Below, one piece after another: positions 1 through 9,064 of a DNA stretch of 64,000 nucleotides. This DNA is from an uncultured Bacteroides sp. (GTDB taxonomy: Bacteria; Bacteroidota; Bacteroidia; Bacteroidales; Bacteroidaceae), in NCBI GenBank assembly GCA_900555635.1, contig USLU01000019.1, positions 1 to 64,000 of the forward strand, written 5' to 3'. Position 1 is the first letter of the stretch; each line of letters opens with the position of its first letter. The notes under the pieces are model-generated. The model was not told the origin of the DNA. It ran no database searches and worked only from the letters and a program-made list of their open reading frames with translations. Position numbers and translations under genes: made by a program.

Positions 1-147
1 TTCAAACGAGGTAATGTGTACCGCATCGATAATTTGGTTTTCAATCAGACGCAAGCTACCAACAAGCCTTATGACGCCAATATAACTGTGACATGCAGTG
101 TTACTGTTAAGCCTTGGGTGATCAATTCTATCAATCCCGCGTGGTAA
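1..147 (+). CDS. C-terminal end of a fimbrial subunit-like protein (5' truncated)
   Basis: The window opens inside a reading frame that runs to a TAA at 145-147, leaving 48 residues and no start. The tail is beta-rich, with alternating hydrophobic residues (NITVTCSVTVKPW) and a final PAW. This resembles the last strands of Bacteroidales fimbrillins, which donate a terminal strand during polymerisation. It lies 63 bases upstream of an Mfa2/FimB-like anchor gene on the same strand, the expected order of a fimbrial operon. The family call is an inference from context and the tail; the rest of the protein lies outside the window. Confidence 0.55.
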   Translation, partial: FKRGNVYRIDNLVFNQTQATNKPYDANITVTCSVTVKPWVINSINPAW

Positions 148-210
148 TTTTCTTATTCTAACCATCTCCTCCGTATTTAATAAGCGGAGGAGATTAAATG
201 CAGGAATTTC

Positions 211-1188
211 ATGAAATGTATATCTGTAAAATTCATCCTTCTCACCATTCTCATTTTTATGCAATCGTGTATAAAAGATGATTATTCTGATTGTAAAGAG
301 AGTGCGTTGCGACTCAGGTTCCGGTATACATTGAATAATCAGTATTCGGATTTGTTTGGGTCTGAAGTGCGCCAGGTAACTGTATATGTTTTTGATGCCG
401 ATGGAAAGTATGTAGGACATTATTCTGATTCCGGAGAGAAGCTGGCAACTAATTATATTATGACTATACCTTTGCCCAAAGGTGACTATCGGGTGATTGC
501 TATTTGTGACAATCTCAATACTTTTTCTGCAGGTTGGATAGACAGGAATACTAATTCATTCTACAGCGAATTTCAACCGGGAGTAACAGTTGATTCCGAC
601 TTCCGTGTTATGCTAAATACTAAAGAAGGTGCAGAGGGGTATCTTGTGCCCGTATCGGTTCCAGGGGAATTTTACACCGGATATGTAGCTGGTGCCCCCT
701 CGACTTTTGATACTTCGTATATTACCGATGTGGATTTAATGAAAGATACTAAAAATATTGTAGTTAAAATCTCTGGCTTAGACTTCATTACACGTGCAAT
801 GATAACTCCTGACGTTTATATTACTGCTGTTAATGGACGGTATAAAAACGATAATAGTATAGACGATTTTCATCGAATGTTGAAATATACACCCCATGAC
901 TCGTCCGTCACTGGCAATACGATGGATAGTTATTTAAAAACGATGCGACTCGTAACGGGGCATGCTCCGATGCTGGTGATTAAAAAACCTTCAGACCCCG
1001 GATACCTCTTCAACCAGGATATTACGCAGCTAATCTTATCGACTCCTAAATATACTTCGCAAGAAGATATTGACAGAGAAGATACATTTGTTTTTGAAAT
1101 AAATTTCACTCAGGCGGATAATAATATAGTTATATCTATATTGATAAATGGTTGGAAAATAAATACGATCATTCCGATAAATGACTAA
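211..1188 (+). CDS. FimB/Mfa2-family fimbrial anchor lipoprotein
   Basis: 325 residues beginning with a lipoprotein signal peptide: a hydrophobic stretch ends at a cysteine (FMQSC), followed by KDDYSDC. A Cys-x-x-(D/E)-D-x-S-x-C start is characteristic of the FimB/Mfa2 family. These proteins sit in the outer membrane, anchor the fimbrial shaft and limit its length. The rest is the beta-sandwich type expected of the family (for example RQVTVYVFDADGKYVG, and a later NIVVKISGLDF). It lies between a fimbrial subunit tail and a large tip protein with short gaps, so the three probably form one operon. Whether this operon is phase-variable cannot be judged from the window. Confidence 0.8.
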   Translation: MKCISVKFILLTILIFMQSCIKDDYSDCKESALRLRFRYTLNNQYSDLFGSEVRQVTVYVFDADGKYVGHYSDSGEKLATNYIMTIPLPKGDYRVIAICDNLNTFSAGWIDRNTNSFYSEFQPGVTVDSDFRVMLNTKEGAEGYLVPVSVPGEFYTGYVAGAPSTFDTSYITDVDLMKDTKNIVVKISGLDFITRAMITPDVYITAVNGRYKNDNSIDDFHRMLKYTPHDSSVTGNTMDSYLKTMRLVTGHAPMLVIKKPSDPGYLFNQDITQLILSTPKYTSQEDIDREDTFVFEINFTQADNNIVISILINGWKINTIIPIND

Positions 1189-1202
1189 AAACCATCCTAT
1201 CC

Positions 1203-3701
1203 ATGAAACATATATTAAATATATTATTCATAATCATAGCTATTACATCTTGTACGGTAGAAGATGAAGAAGATATACGATATGATTCGGCCGATATTGA
1301 TTATACATTCAGGGTGGCGGTCGATGGTCGTACTGTGACCACCCGTTCGCTGGCTGGTTCGACGGACGAAAACAGTCTGTATGATTTGAATGCTTTTATT
1401 TTTGATGCAGCCACCGGACAGGCTATATCTTTCAAATACTTCGCTCCGTCTGAGATGTCTAACCTCTCTATACCCATGCGCATAAGCGGTTCCTCCGGTA
1501 GCCGCATATTTGCTTTTATCGCTAATGCCGGTTCTTCAATCGGCAGTACGGTAACGAAGCTTGCAGACTTGAACAATCTAAAGAAAACGATGACGTCCGG
1601 CACAGACTTTCTATCCGGCGGACGCGTCGTGATGTCTGCTCTCACGGATACAAAAGTCATCAATATAACCCCGGGCACTACTAGCGGAACCTATGCTTTG
1701 GGGGTGATTAATCTCGAACGGCTAACCGCTAAAGTAACTGTGGTGATCGATAAAAGCGCTCTCGAAGCCAGTACGCTTGTTACAGTGCGTTCCATACAAC
1801 TGAAAAACGTACCGATGGTGTATAGCTATATAGCGCCAAATGCTCCTACCACATCGACCACCACTTTTGTAAACGGTGATAATATCACTGTGAACGACGG
1901 GAATCTGGAACCCGTAGATCCTACCGGAAACAATCTTCCTCATAACTATGCTACCCCATTGTATATGGTTGAAAACATGCAGGGCACCAGAGCGCTACCT
2001 ACTAATGTGCCGGGCGAGGAATGTACTTCGTCGAAAACACAGATTCCGCTTCTGCCTGCTCAATGTTTTTACATAGAAGTAGTTTGTGAATATCGTACTA
2101 CTCTGCCTGCCGGAGAACGTGACGGCCTGGTTACGTATCGTGTTTATCTAGGTCTTAATCTCAATGGAACCAATTGGAATAATTTCGATGTGAAGCGTAA
2201 CACTTGGTATCAGGCTACCCTTACACTTACAGGACGAGGCGGAGCCGATGAAGTATCGTGGCGTATTGTTACCGATCTGGTTACTCACAACGGTCAAGAT
2301 TATCCATGGGGAAAGGGGGGCTTCGCTTATACTATTGACCCTTCGGACTCTCGTTTTTGGAGTATAGAAAGTCCTTATCAGAATACATTAGTGACGTTCG
2401 CTTCCAGTAACGCCAATCTGCATCCTGATAGCGAATATTCCGAGGGACGTGGAGTAACCTATCTTAACGGAACGGCACAGAACGAAACAGCTATCCGCCA
2501 ATGTTGGCGGTTGAATGGTGAAAACGGTATAACGCTGAATGCTGTTACGAAAACTAAATATTATCTGCCTTCGCAGAACCAACTTCAGATGATCAGCATT
2601 TATTTCAATGCCCGCTCTTATCCGACCGGACTATTTTGGAGCTCGACCCAGCTGGTTACCGGAACGAGTAACTCTAATCAGTATGCTCGTGCTATTTCCT
2701 ACACTAATTATGGAGAAGCGCAAACATATGTTAGTACCAGCACACAGGGATACCCGCGCTGCCTGATGGAGCCTGACCGCACTTATCAGTTTCCGGTAGC
2801 CGGAGTATCTACTTCGTCGACCCCGGTGTATTATCCGCTGCAAACAGCTCCGAATATCAAAACTTATCCCTATTTTCAAAGTGGTTCCCTTCCCGTTATT
2901 GTGAATCAAGAATTGTGGAATTATGGAGGAACAATAGGGTTTCAGCCTCGTGGCGTCGTTTCCATATCACTTCGTACCGGAGCACCTTATGATGGTCTGA
3001 CGGCCAATTATCATACAGTACGCAAACCTTATACACTTATCAGAGTGGCGAAAAACGATTGTGACAAGAATGGGAATCCGGTTGTTAACAATGCACTTGT
3101 ACGCAGTACGATGAACTGGTATGAAGCGCTGGGTTATGTTACTCCTAGTGGTGCAGATCCTGCTACACCGACTATCAATACCACCCGTACAGGTTGCAAT
3201 GCCTATTCGGAGCGAAGTGATAAGAAAGATTTGGGTACATGGCGCGTTCCTACCTCGCTGGAACTAACTCAACTTTGGGTTATGGGAGCAGGTGTGGGTG
3301 GTGATACTCCGGTGAATCCGAACTATACCTATGCGGTAGCAGGAACAGGAACGAATGTGGTGATTTCGACTCCTCGATATCCTCGTATGAGTGAACAGTA
3401 CCCCGGTGTTGCTTCACTTTGGGGAGATGTATCTACGTTGACGAACAATATTACGAATATAAATTATGTATGGCCGGGTGGTACGGCTACCACGCCCTAT
3501 GATTTGAGTAAACTGTATTGGTCGTCGAATACTTCTCCTAATACGACTCCCGCAAACGCTTTCGCTATGATGCTCGATTTTTATTCGGGCGACTCTTATA
3601 CAGGAAGCGGTCCGCGAACTGCCGGATTTCCTAGAAAAAAAGGGCAAGGATTGTTGCGTTGTGTGAAAGATGTTACAGAAACTACCCGTTACCAGCAGTA
3701 A
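1203..3701 (+). CDS. Large fimbrial tip-like lipoprotein with two lectin/paralogous-type C-terminal modules
   Basis: 832 residues with a lipoprotein signal (IAITSC). Residues about 25-370 have the fimbrillin-like pattern seen in tip proteins: a TTRS segment, then YDLNAFIFDAATG and a beta-rich run to the GRGGADEVSWRI region. Two later segments resemble each other. The first is YYLPSQNQL with FWSSTQ and RCLM (about 465-530). The second is GTWRVPTSLELTQL with LYWSSN and LLRCVKD (about 680-825). The WRVPT...WSS...RCV pattern is that of the Fibrobacter-paralogous/DUF1566-like, C-type-lectin-fold domains, so a tip adhesin role is likely. The gene starts 14 bases after the anchor gene, implying cotranscription. 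The ligand is unknown. Confidence 0.7.
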   Translation: MKHILNILFIIIAITSCTVEDEEDIRYDSADIDYTFRVAVDGRTVTTRSLAGSTDENSLYDLNAFIFDAATGQAISFKYFAPSEMSNLSIPMRISGSSGSRIFAFIANAGSSIGSTVTKLADLNNLKKTMTSGTDFLSGGRVVMSALTDTKVINITPGTTSGTYALGVINLERLTAKVTVVIDKSALEASTLVTVRSIQLKNVPMVYSYIAPNAPTTSTTTFVNGDNITVNDGNLEPVDPTGNNLPHNYATPLYMVENMQGTRALPTNVPGEECTSSKTQIPLLPAQCFYIEVVCEYRTTLPAGERDGLVTYRVYLGLNLNGTNWNNFDVKRNTWYQATLTLTGRGGADEVSWRIVTDLVTHNGQDYPWGKGGFAYTIDPSDSRFWSIESPYQNTLVTFASSNANLHPDSEYSEGRGVTYLNGTAQNETAIRQCWRLNGENGITLNAVTKTKYYLPSQNQLQMISIYFNARSYPTGLFWSSTQLVTGTSNSNQYARAISYTNYGEAQTYVSTSTQGYPRCLMEPDRTYQFPVAGVSTSSTPVYYPLQTAPNIKTYPYFQSGSLPVIVNQELWNYGGTIGFQPRGVVSISLRTGAPYDGLTANYHTVRKPYTLIRVAKNDCDKNGNPVVNNALVRSTMNWYEALGYVTPSGADPATPTINTTRTGCNAYSERSDKKDLGTWRVPTSLELTQLWVMGAGVGGDTPVNPNYTYAVAGTGTNVVISTPRYPRMSEQYPGVASLWGDVSTLTNNITNINYVWPGGTATTPYDLSKLYWSSNTSPNTTPANAFAMMLDFYSGDSYTGSGPRTAGFPRKKGQGLLRCVKDVTETTRYQQ

Positions 3702-3799
3702 TGCAGAATATCGGATATCATTGTATGGGTTGATCTCAGAACTTTCCGATTTCTGTTTTGTTATAAATCAGTGAATACAAATCTATAAAAAAGATGCTT

Positions 3800-4852
3800 A
3801 TGAATAAAATAGTTGATTTATTGGGAAAGGAAGCTGAATATTACCTGAACCATACATGTAAGACGATAGATAAACAATCCATTCATATTCCGGGACCTGA
3901 CATGATAGACCGGGTATGGGTAGATTCGGATAGAAACCTGCCAACCTTGAATAGTATGCAGGCACTTTATGGACATGGAAGGTTGGCAAATACCGGATAT
4001 GTTTCTATTTTGCCCGTAGACCAGGGTATAGAACATTCTGCCGGTGCTTCGTTTGCACCTAATCCGATCTACTTTGATCCGGAAAATATTGTGAAGTTAG
4101 CCATAGAGGGTGGCTGTAATGCAGTGGCATCTACCTTTGGTGTATTGGGAGCAGTAGCGCGAAAGTATGCTCATAAGATACCATTTGTAGTGAAGCTGAA
4201 TCATAATGAACTATTGAGTTATCCTAATTCTTATGACCAAATAATGTTTGGAACTATCAAAGAAGCGTGGAATATGGGAGCTGTGGCAGTTGGTGCTACC
4301 ATTTACTTCGGTTCGGAACATAGTCGCCGTCAGATTGTTGAAGTGGCACAGGCATTTGAATATGCTCATGAATTAGGTATGGCTACTATTCTTTGGTGCT
4401 ATCTAAGGAATAACGATTTTAAAGCAGGAGGGGTAGATTATCACTCTGCCGCCGACCTGACCGGACAGGCAAACCATCTTGGAGTTACCATCAAGGCGGA
4501 TATTGTGAAACAAAAACTGCCTACAAACAACGGTGGTTTCCAAGCTATCCATTTCGGAAAAACGGATGATAGAGTTTATACGGAATTATCTTCTCCTCAT
4601 CCGATAGACCTTTGCCGCTATCAGGTAGCCAATGGCTATATGGGACGTGTCGGTCTCATTAATTCCGGTGGAGAATCTCATGGGGCTTCTGACTTGAAAG
4701 ATGCGGTTATTACTGCTGTAGTCAATAAACGTGCCGGCGGTATGGGATTGATTAGTGGACGCAAAGCTTTCCAGAAACCGATGAATGAAGGCGTTGAATT
4801 ACTGCATGCTATTCAAAATGTTTATTTGGATTCATCCATTACTATTGCGTAA
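3800..4852 (+). CDS. Class I fructose-bisphosphate aldolase (DhnA-type)
   Basis: 350 residues. Cleaves fructose 1,6-bisphosphate to glyceraldehyde 3-phosphate and dihydroxyacetone phosphate through a Schiff-base lysine, in the cytoplasm. Visible family hallmarks are SILPVDQGIEHSAGASF, the FVVKLNHNELL segment with a candidate catalytic lysine, the VGATIYFGSEHS strand and a terminal GGMGLISGRKAFQKP phosphate-binding segment. The ATG at 3800 is chosen over the in-frame ATG at 3794 because the protein then begins MNKIVDLLGKEAE; the choice is not certain. The gene stands alone and ends at a clear intrinsic terminator. It fits the fbp gene 5 kb downstream, which catalyses the opposing gluconeogenic step. 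Confidence 0.9.
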   Translation: MNKIVDLLGKEAEYYLNHTCKTIDKQSIHIPGPDMIDRVWVDSDRNLPTLNSMQALYGHGRLANTGYVSILPVDQGIEHSAGASFAPNPIYFDPENIVKLAIEGGCNAVASTFGVLGAVARKYAHKIPFVVKLNHNELLSYPNSYDQIMFGTIKEAWNMGAVAVGATIYFGSEHSRRQIVEVAQAFEYAHELGMATILWCYLRNNDFKAGGVDYHSAADLTGQANHLGVTIKADIVKQKLPTNNGGFQAIHFGKTDDRVYTELSSPHPIDLCRYQVANGYMGRVGLINSGGESHGASDLKDAVITAVVNKRAGGMGLISGRKAFQKPMNEGVELLHAIQNVYLDSSITIA

Positions 4853-4860
4853 GTTTTGAC

Positions 4861-4893
4861 AATAGGGTGTATCCGTGATGCACCCTATTTTTA
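4861..4893 (+). terminator. Rho-independent terminator of the aldolase gene
   Basis: A perfect 9-bp stem, AATAGGGTG (4861-4869) with CACCCTATT (4881-4889), is separated by an 11-nt loop and followed by a T-rich run. It starts 8 bases after the aldolase stop codon. Confidence 0.85.
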
Positions 4894-4952
4894 TATATTC
4901 CGGTCTGACAAAAATAAAAGTTTGAATGCCTTTTTCTCTTGAAAATACTTTC

Positions 4953-4960
4953 TATCTTTG
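4953..4960 (+). promoter_or_regulatory. -7 element for the small gene at 4969
   Basis: TATCTTTG matches the Bacteroides -7 consensus TAnnTTTG. A TTTG at 4921 is 28 nt upstream, too far to be an ideal -33. If used, transcription would start at about 4966, only a few bases before the ATG at 4969. Confidence 0.5.
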
Positions 4961-4968
4961 CTGCCGAA

Positions 4969-5385
4969 ATGGCAAAGTATATATTTTATATATTGTTAGG
5001 TCTGTTCCTCATATCCAAACTCACGTCTGCTGGCGGTGGTGAAATAGAGGAATATAAGGTAGCACATACCATAAACTTGCAGTATACCCCCGAATACTTA
5101 TGCAGCAAGTCGGAAGCGGATATCCGACAATATAATAAAGATACCGGCAATCAAAACTATAGTAGCCGGACAGATGCCGGTAACATAGGTATTTCCTCTT
5201 CTTTTCGTTGTGCTTCTCCATTTAAACTGTTAAGGACTGATGCTTCCTTTATCCTATCTAAGATAGTAAAATCCATAAAGCATCTTCTTCCTGAAGAAAA
5301 AAAGAATTCCTTTTCATTTAGTATAACTCCCAACAAAACATCTTATAGATATTATGTCTATACGCTTAGGCGTATTCTTGTTTAG
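4969..5385 (+). CDS. Hypothetical protein with N-terminal membrane/signal segment
   Basis: 138 residues that I do not recognise. The N-terminus (MAKYIFYILLGLFLISKLTSA) is one hydrophobic segment, either a signal peptide or a single membrane anchor. The rest is polar, with two cysteines (LCSKS and FRCAS) and a basic, tyrosine-rich tail (YRYYVYTLRRILV). The ATG at 4969 is chosen because a longer in-frame start at 4939 lies upstream of the -7 box at 4953-4960 and so could not be in its transcript. The transcript would then be nearly leaderless. It lies 89 bases before the DUF47-PiT phosphate pair on the same strand, but no functional link can be shown. A small hairpin (TACGC/GCGTA, near 5360-5373) sits at its 3' end. 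Confidence 0.45.
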   Translation: MAKYIFYILLGLFLISKLTSAGGGEIEEYKVAHTINLQYTPEYLCSKSEADIRQYNKDTGNQNYSSRTDAGNIGISSSFRCASPFKLLRTDASFILSKIVKSIKHLLPEEKKNSFSFSITPNKTSYRYYVYTLRRILV

Positions 5386-5474
5386 TACTTTGTGGTCATA
5401 CCTTCAGATGGGTAGTGACTTGGGACTTCTTGTGCCCATGAAAGCAAACAATGTAATTTAATATATTTATATTT

Positions 5475-6122
5475 ATGAATAATTCTTTTTTTAGTCAGTT
5501 TACACCGAAAGAACCTAAATTCTTTCCATTACTGAAGCAATTGTCTGAGATATTATGTACATCGTCAGAACTGCTTGTAGAAAGCTTGAATCATCACTCA
5601 CCCGAAGAGCGGACCGAGTTTTATAAGAAGATTAAAGATACGGAACGCCAAGGCGACAAGCTTACCCATCTTATCTTTGATGAACTTGGAACTACTTTCA
5701 TCACGCCTTTCGACCGTGAAGATATCCATGACCTGGCTTCGTGCATAGACGATGTTATTGACGGGATCAACAGCTGTGCCAAACGTATCACTATTTACAA
5801 TCCACGTCCTATCTCAGAGAGTGGCAAGGAATTAAGCCGCATGATTCAGCAGGAAGCCGGTTACATTTGCAAAGCTATGGACGAACTTGAAACATTCCGC
5901 AAGAAACCGGCTACATTGCGTGAATACTGTTCCAAGCTGCACGATATCGAAAATCAGGCGGATGATGTTTATGAATTCTTTATTACCAAACTCTTTGAGG
6001 AAGAAAAAGATTGTATTGAGCTTATCAAGATCAAGGAGATTATGCACGAATTAGAAAAGACGACCGATGCGGCTGAGCATGTGGGCAAGATACTGAGAAA
6101 CCTGATAGTGAAATACGCATAA
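5475..6122 (+). CDS. DUF47/PhoU-like phosphate transport accessory protein
   Basis: 215 residues, almost all helical, with the DUF47 (PhoU-like, Pit accessory) pattern: a DTERQGDKLTHLIFDELGTTF segment followed by ITPFDREDIHDLA, then DDVIDGINSCAKRI, and late LHDIENQADDVYE and IMHELEKTTDAAEHVGKIL. The conserved acidic/histidine pairs are thought to bind metal ions. Family members partner Pit-type phosphate transporters and modulate uptake. The PiT gene follows 16 bases downstream, so the two are almost certainly cotranscribed and act together at the cytoplasmic face of the inner membrane. Confidence 0.9.
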   Translation: MNNSFFSQFTPKEPKFFPLLKQLSEILCTSSELLVESLNHHSPEERTEFYKKIKDTERQGDKLTHLIFDELGTTFITPFDREDIHDLASCIDDVIDGINSCAKRITIYNPRPISESGKELSRMIQQEAGYICKAMDELETFRKKPATLREYCSKLHDIENQADDVYEFFITKLFEEEKDCIELIKIKEIMHELEKTTDAAEHVGKILRNLIVKYA

Positions 6123-6138
6123 ATACAAGAAATAACAG

Positions 6139-7158
6139 ATGGAATTATTAGTGATTATCATTGTATTGGCTTTGATATTTGACTATATCAACGGCTTTCA
6201 CGATGCAGCCAATTCAATAGCTACTATTGTTTCGACGAAGGTGCTTACTCCCTTTCAGGCAGTGTTGTGGGCGGCTTTCTTCAACTTTGTCGCATTCTTT
6301 ATTGCCAAGTATGTGATTGGTGGCTTTGGCATTGCCAACACGGTTTCTAAAACGGTAATTGAAGAATTTATCACATTACCTATTATATTATCCGGAATAA
6401 TAGCTGCCATTTCCTGGAATTTATTTACATGGTGGAAAGGTATTCCTTCTTCTTCTTCACATACACTTATCGGCGGATTTGCCGGTGCTGCTATCATGGC
6501 GCATGGTTTTGATGCCATTCAGGTAAGTATCATTCTGAAAATAGCTGCGTTTATTTTCTTGGCTCCGTTGATAGGTATGGTCATCGCATTCGGATTTACA
6601 TTGCTGGTACTCAATATCTCAAAGAAAGCGCACCCCCATACTGCTGAAGTTTGGTTCAAGAAGTTACAGCTCGTTTCTTCAGCCCTGTTCAGTGTAGGAC
6701 ATGGTTTGAATGACTCCCAGAAGGTGATGGGTATTATTGCCGCTGCTATGATAGCAGGACACTCCGAAGGTTTGGGAATGGGAATAAATAGCATCAATGA
6801 TTTGCCCGATTGGGTAGCTTTCTCTTGTTTTACAGCTATTTCATTGGGTACAATGTCCGGTGGATGGAAGATTGTGAAGACAATGGGAACCAAAATCACG
6901 AAAGTAACCCCTTTGGAAGGAGTGATTGCAGAAACTGCAGGTGCTTTTACTTTGTTCTTGACAGAGTATTTGAAGATTCCGGTGAGTACCACGCACACCA
7001 TTACGGGGGCTATCATTGGAGTAGGAGCGACGAAGCGGCTTTCGGCAGTTCGCTGGGGAGTGACAAAAAGCTTGATGACAGCCTGGGTGTTAACCATTCC
7101 GGTGAGTGGATTATTAGCGGCGGGAATTTACTTTATTGTATCCTTTTTCTTAGGTTAA
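6139..7158 (+). CDS. PiT-family inorganic phosphate transporter
   Basis: 339 residues of an inner-membrane phosphate/cation symporter. Both halves of the PiT inverted repeat are visible: FDYINGFHDAANSIATIVSTKVLTP at residues about 14-38, and SVGHGLNDSQKVMGII in the second half. The motifs GIPSSSSHTLIGGFAGAAI and KIPVSTTHTITGAIIGVG, each following a helix pair, are family hallmarks. About ten membrane segments are apparent. It is translated directly after the DUF47 partner. A short inverted repeat (TTATCTT at 7168 with AAGATAA at 7184) lies just beyond the stop, but it lacks a T-tract and overlaps a possible -7 box, so I do not call it a terminator. Confidence 0.92.
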   Translation: MELLVIIIVLALIFDYINGFHDAANSIATIVSTKVLTPFQAVLWAAFFNFVAFFIAKYVIGGFGIANTVSKTVIEEFITLPIILSGIIAAISWNLFTWWKGIPSSSSHTLIGGFAGAAIMAHGFDAIQVSIILKIAAFIFLAPLIGMVIAFGFTLLVLNISKKAHPHTAEVWFKKLQLVSSALFSVGHGLNDSQKVMGIIAAAMIAGHSEGLGMGINSINDLPDWVAFSCFTAISLGTMSGGWKIVKTMGTKITKVTPLEGVIAETAGAFTLFLTEYLKIPVSTTHTITGAIIGVGATKRLSAVRWGVTKSLMTAWVLTIPVSGLLAAGIYFIVSFFLG

Positions 7159-7247
7159 GCGGCTTATTTATCTTTGCAAAATGAAGATAAGCTGTGCTTC
7201 TATATAAAAAAGGATCGAGTTCATTTTATTCTGCCCTTAGTTTACAT

Positions 7248-7255
7248 TATCTTTG
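7248..7255 (+). promoter_or_regulatory. -7 element for the YidE/AspT-like transporter
   Basis: TATCTTTG at 7248-7255 lies 29 bases before the proposed TTG start. No convincing -33 TTTG is present at the right spacing. Confidence 0.5.
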
Positions 7256-7283
7256 CAGCCTGAAACTGTAAATTGAATACACT

Positions 7284-8948
7284 TTGGATTGGCTGTATAG
7301 TTTGTTTGTTGAACACTCCGCTTTGCAGGCGGTTGTTGTACTTTCGTTGATTTCCGCCATCGGATTAGGGTTGGGAAAAATACATATTTGTGGAATTTCC
7401 TTAGGCGTGACGTTCGTGTTTTTTGCCGGTATCATTGCCGGGCATTTCGGATTATCCATTGACCCGCAGATGCTGAATTATGCCGAAAGCTTCGGACTGG
7501 TGATTTTTGTATATGCATTGGGCTTGCAGGTAGGTCCGGGTTTTTTCAGTTCTTTCCGTAGCGGCGGTGTCCGGCTGAATATGCTTGCTGTGGGAGTGGT
7601 GCTGATAGGTACGTTGATGACGGTACTTGGCAGTTATGGGTTAGGGGTTTCCCTGCCCGATATGGTCGGTATTCTCTGCGGAGCTACGACCAATACTCCC
7701 GCCCTTGGTGCGGCACAGCAAACCTTAAAGCAGATGGGAATGGAATCCAGTACCCCTGCCTTGGGGTGTGCAGTGGCCTATCCGTTGGGAGTTGTCGGCG
7801 TAATCCTGGCAATACTTGCTATTCGCAAAGTCCTGACACGCAAAGAGGACCTGGAACTGAAAGAAAAAGATAATATAAACAAACCTTATATTGCAGCATT
7901 CCAGGTACACAATCCCGCTATCTTTAATAAAAGTATCAAAGAAATCGGCGGATTGAACTACCCTAAATTTGTCATATCCCGTTTGTGGCGGGATGGAAAA
8001 GTCAGCATTCCTACTTCCGAGAAAATTATCAAAGAGGGAGACCGTCTTTTGGTTATCACTCCGGAGAAATATGCACCTGCATTGACGGTACTTTTCGGAG
8101 AGCAGGAACATACGGACTGGAACAAGGAAGATATAGATTGGAACGCTATAGACAGCCAGTTGATCTCACAACGTATTGTGGTGACCCGTCCCGAACTGAA
8201 CGGTAAGACACTGGGTGCCCTTCATCTTCGTAATAGTTATGGTATTAATATCAGTCGGGTATATCGTAGCGGTGTTCAACTGCTGGCTACGGCAGAACTG
8301 AGATTGCAGTTAGGAGACCGTCTTACCGTAATAGGTGAGGCGGCTGCCATACAGAATGTCGAAAAGGTATTGGGCAATGCCATCAAGAGCTTGAAGGAGC
8401 CGAACTTGGTTGCCGTATTTATTGGCATTATCTTGGGATTGGCGTTGGGTGCCATACCTATTTCTATTCCGGGCATCAGTGCCCCCGTAAGGTTAGGCTT
8501 GGCGGGAGGCCCTATCATTGTGGGAATCCTTATCGGTACTTTCGGACCACGCATGCACATGGTGACTTATACTACCCGTAGTGCCAACTTGATGCTTCGT
8601 GCCTTGGGTTTATCTCTTTACCTGGCTTGCCTGGGATTGGATGCGGGTGCTCATTTCTTTGATACGGTATTTCGTCCGGAAGGGCTGTTATGGATAGGTG
8701 CAGGCTTTGCGCTGACGGTAGTTCCGGTATTGATAATGGGTATTATCGCCTTTAAATGGATGAAAGAAGACTTTGGCACAACGGCAGGCATGTTGTGTGG
8801 AAGCATGGCAAACCCGATGGCGTTGAATTATGCCAACGATACCATTCCGGGAGATAATCCATCAGTGGCATACGCTACGGTTTATCCGTTATGTATGTTC
8901 TTGCGTGTTATTATAGCGCAGGTACTGCTAATGTTCTTGCTTGGCTGA
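7284..8948 (+). CDS. YidE/YbjL/AspT-type transporter with two TrkA-C domains
   Basis: 554 residues. Two copies of the AspT/YidE membrane duplication flank a cytoplasmic pair of regulatory domains. The first membrane half (about 1-190) holds FVYALGLQVGPGFF and ATTNTPALGAAQQTL. Residues about 205-285 and 290-375 look like TrkA-C/RCK-C domains (each ending in a GDRLLVI or GDRLTVIG strand). The second half repeats the pattern with CLGLDAGAHFF and GSMANPMALNYAND. Related proteins exchange aspartate, alanine or other carboxylates; the substrate here is unknown. The frame is closed by a TAA at 7269-7271, and no ATG exists before LDWLYSLF, so a TTG start is inferred. Confidence 0.8.
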   Translation: MDWLYSLFVEHSALQAVVVLSLISAIGLGLGKIHICGISLGVTFVFFAGIIAGHFGLSIDPQMLNYAESFGLVIFVYALGLQVGPGFFSSFRSGGVRLNMLAVGVVLIGTLMTVLGSYGLGVSLPDMVGILCGATTNTPALGAAQQTLKQMGMESSTPALGCAVAYPLGVVGVILAILAIRKVLTRKEDLELKEKDNINKPYIAAFQVHNPAIFNKSIKEIGGLNYPKFVISRLWRDGKVSIPTSEKIIKEGDRLLVITPEKYAPALTVLFGEQEHTDWNKEDIDWNAIDSQLISQRIVVTRPELNGKTLGALHLRNSYGINISRVYRSGVQLLATAELRLQLGDRLTVIGEAAAIQNVEKVLGNAIKSLKEPNLVAVFIGIILGLALGAIPISIPGISAPVRLGLAGGPIIVGILIGTFGPRMHMVTYTTRSANLMLRALGLSLYLACLGLDAGAHFFDTVFRPEGLLWIGAGFALTVVPVLIMGIIAFKWMKEDFGTTAGMLCGSMANPMALNYANDTIPGDNPSVAYATVYPLCMFLRVIIAQVLLMFLLG

Positions 8949-8964
8949 TATAAGAACGAGAGTT

Positions 8965-9030
8965 GATGCAGATAGGTGCGTCAGTTGATGCAGATAAGTG
9001 CGTAAGCCGACGCAGATAAGTGTATGAATA
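8965..9030 (+). repeat. Three tandem 22-nt imperfect repeats upstream of fbp
   Basis: Units start at 8965, 8987 and 9009, each a variant of GATGCAGATAAGTGCGT plus five variable bases. They fill most of the 116-base gap between the transporter and fbp. Function is unknown; they could be regulator-binding iterons or simple expansion. Confidence 0.7.
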
Positions 9031-9064
9031 ATAAATAGTAAATCCTTAAATAGTAAATATTATC

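Noticed and set aside
7168..7190. Terminator after the phosphate transporter
   Set aside because: The inverted repeat has no T-tract and low GC content and overlaps a possible -7 box.
8965..9030. CRISPR array
   Set aside because: Repeats are tandem without spacers, and no cas gene is near.
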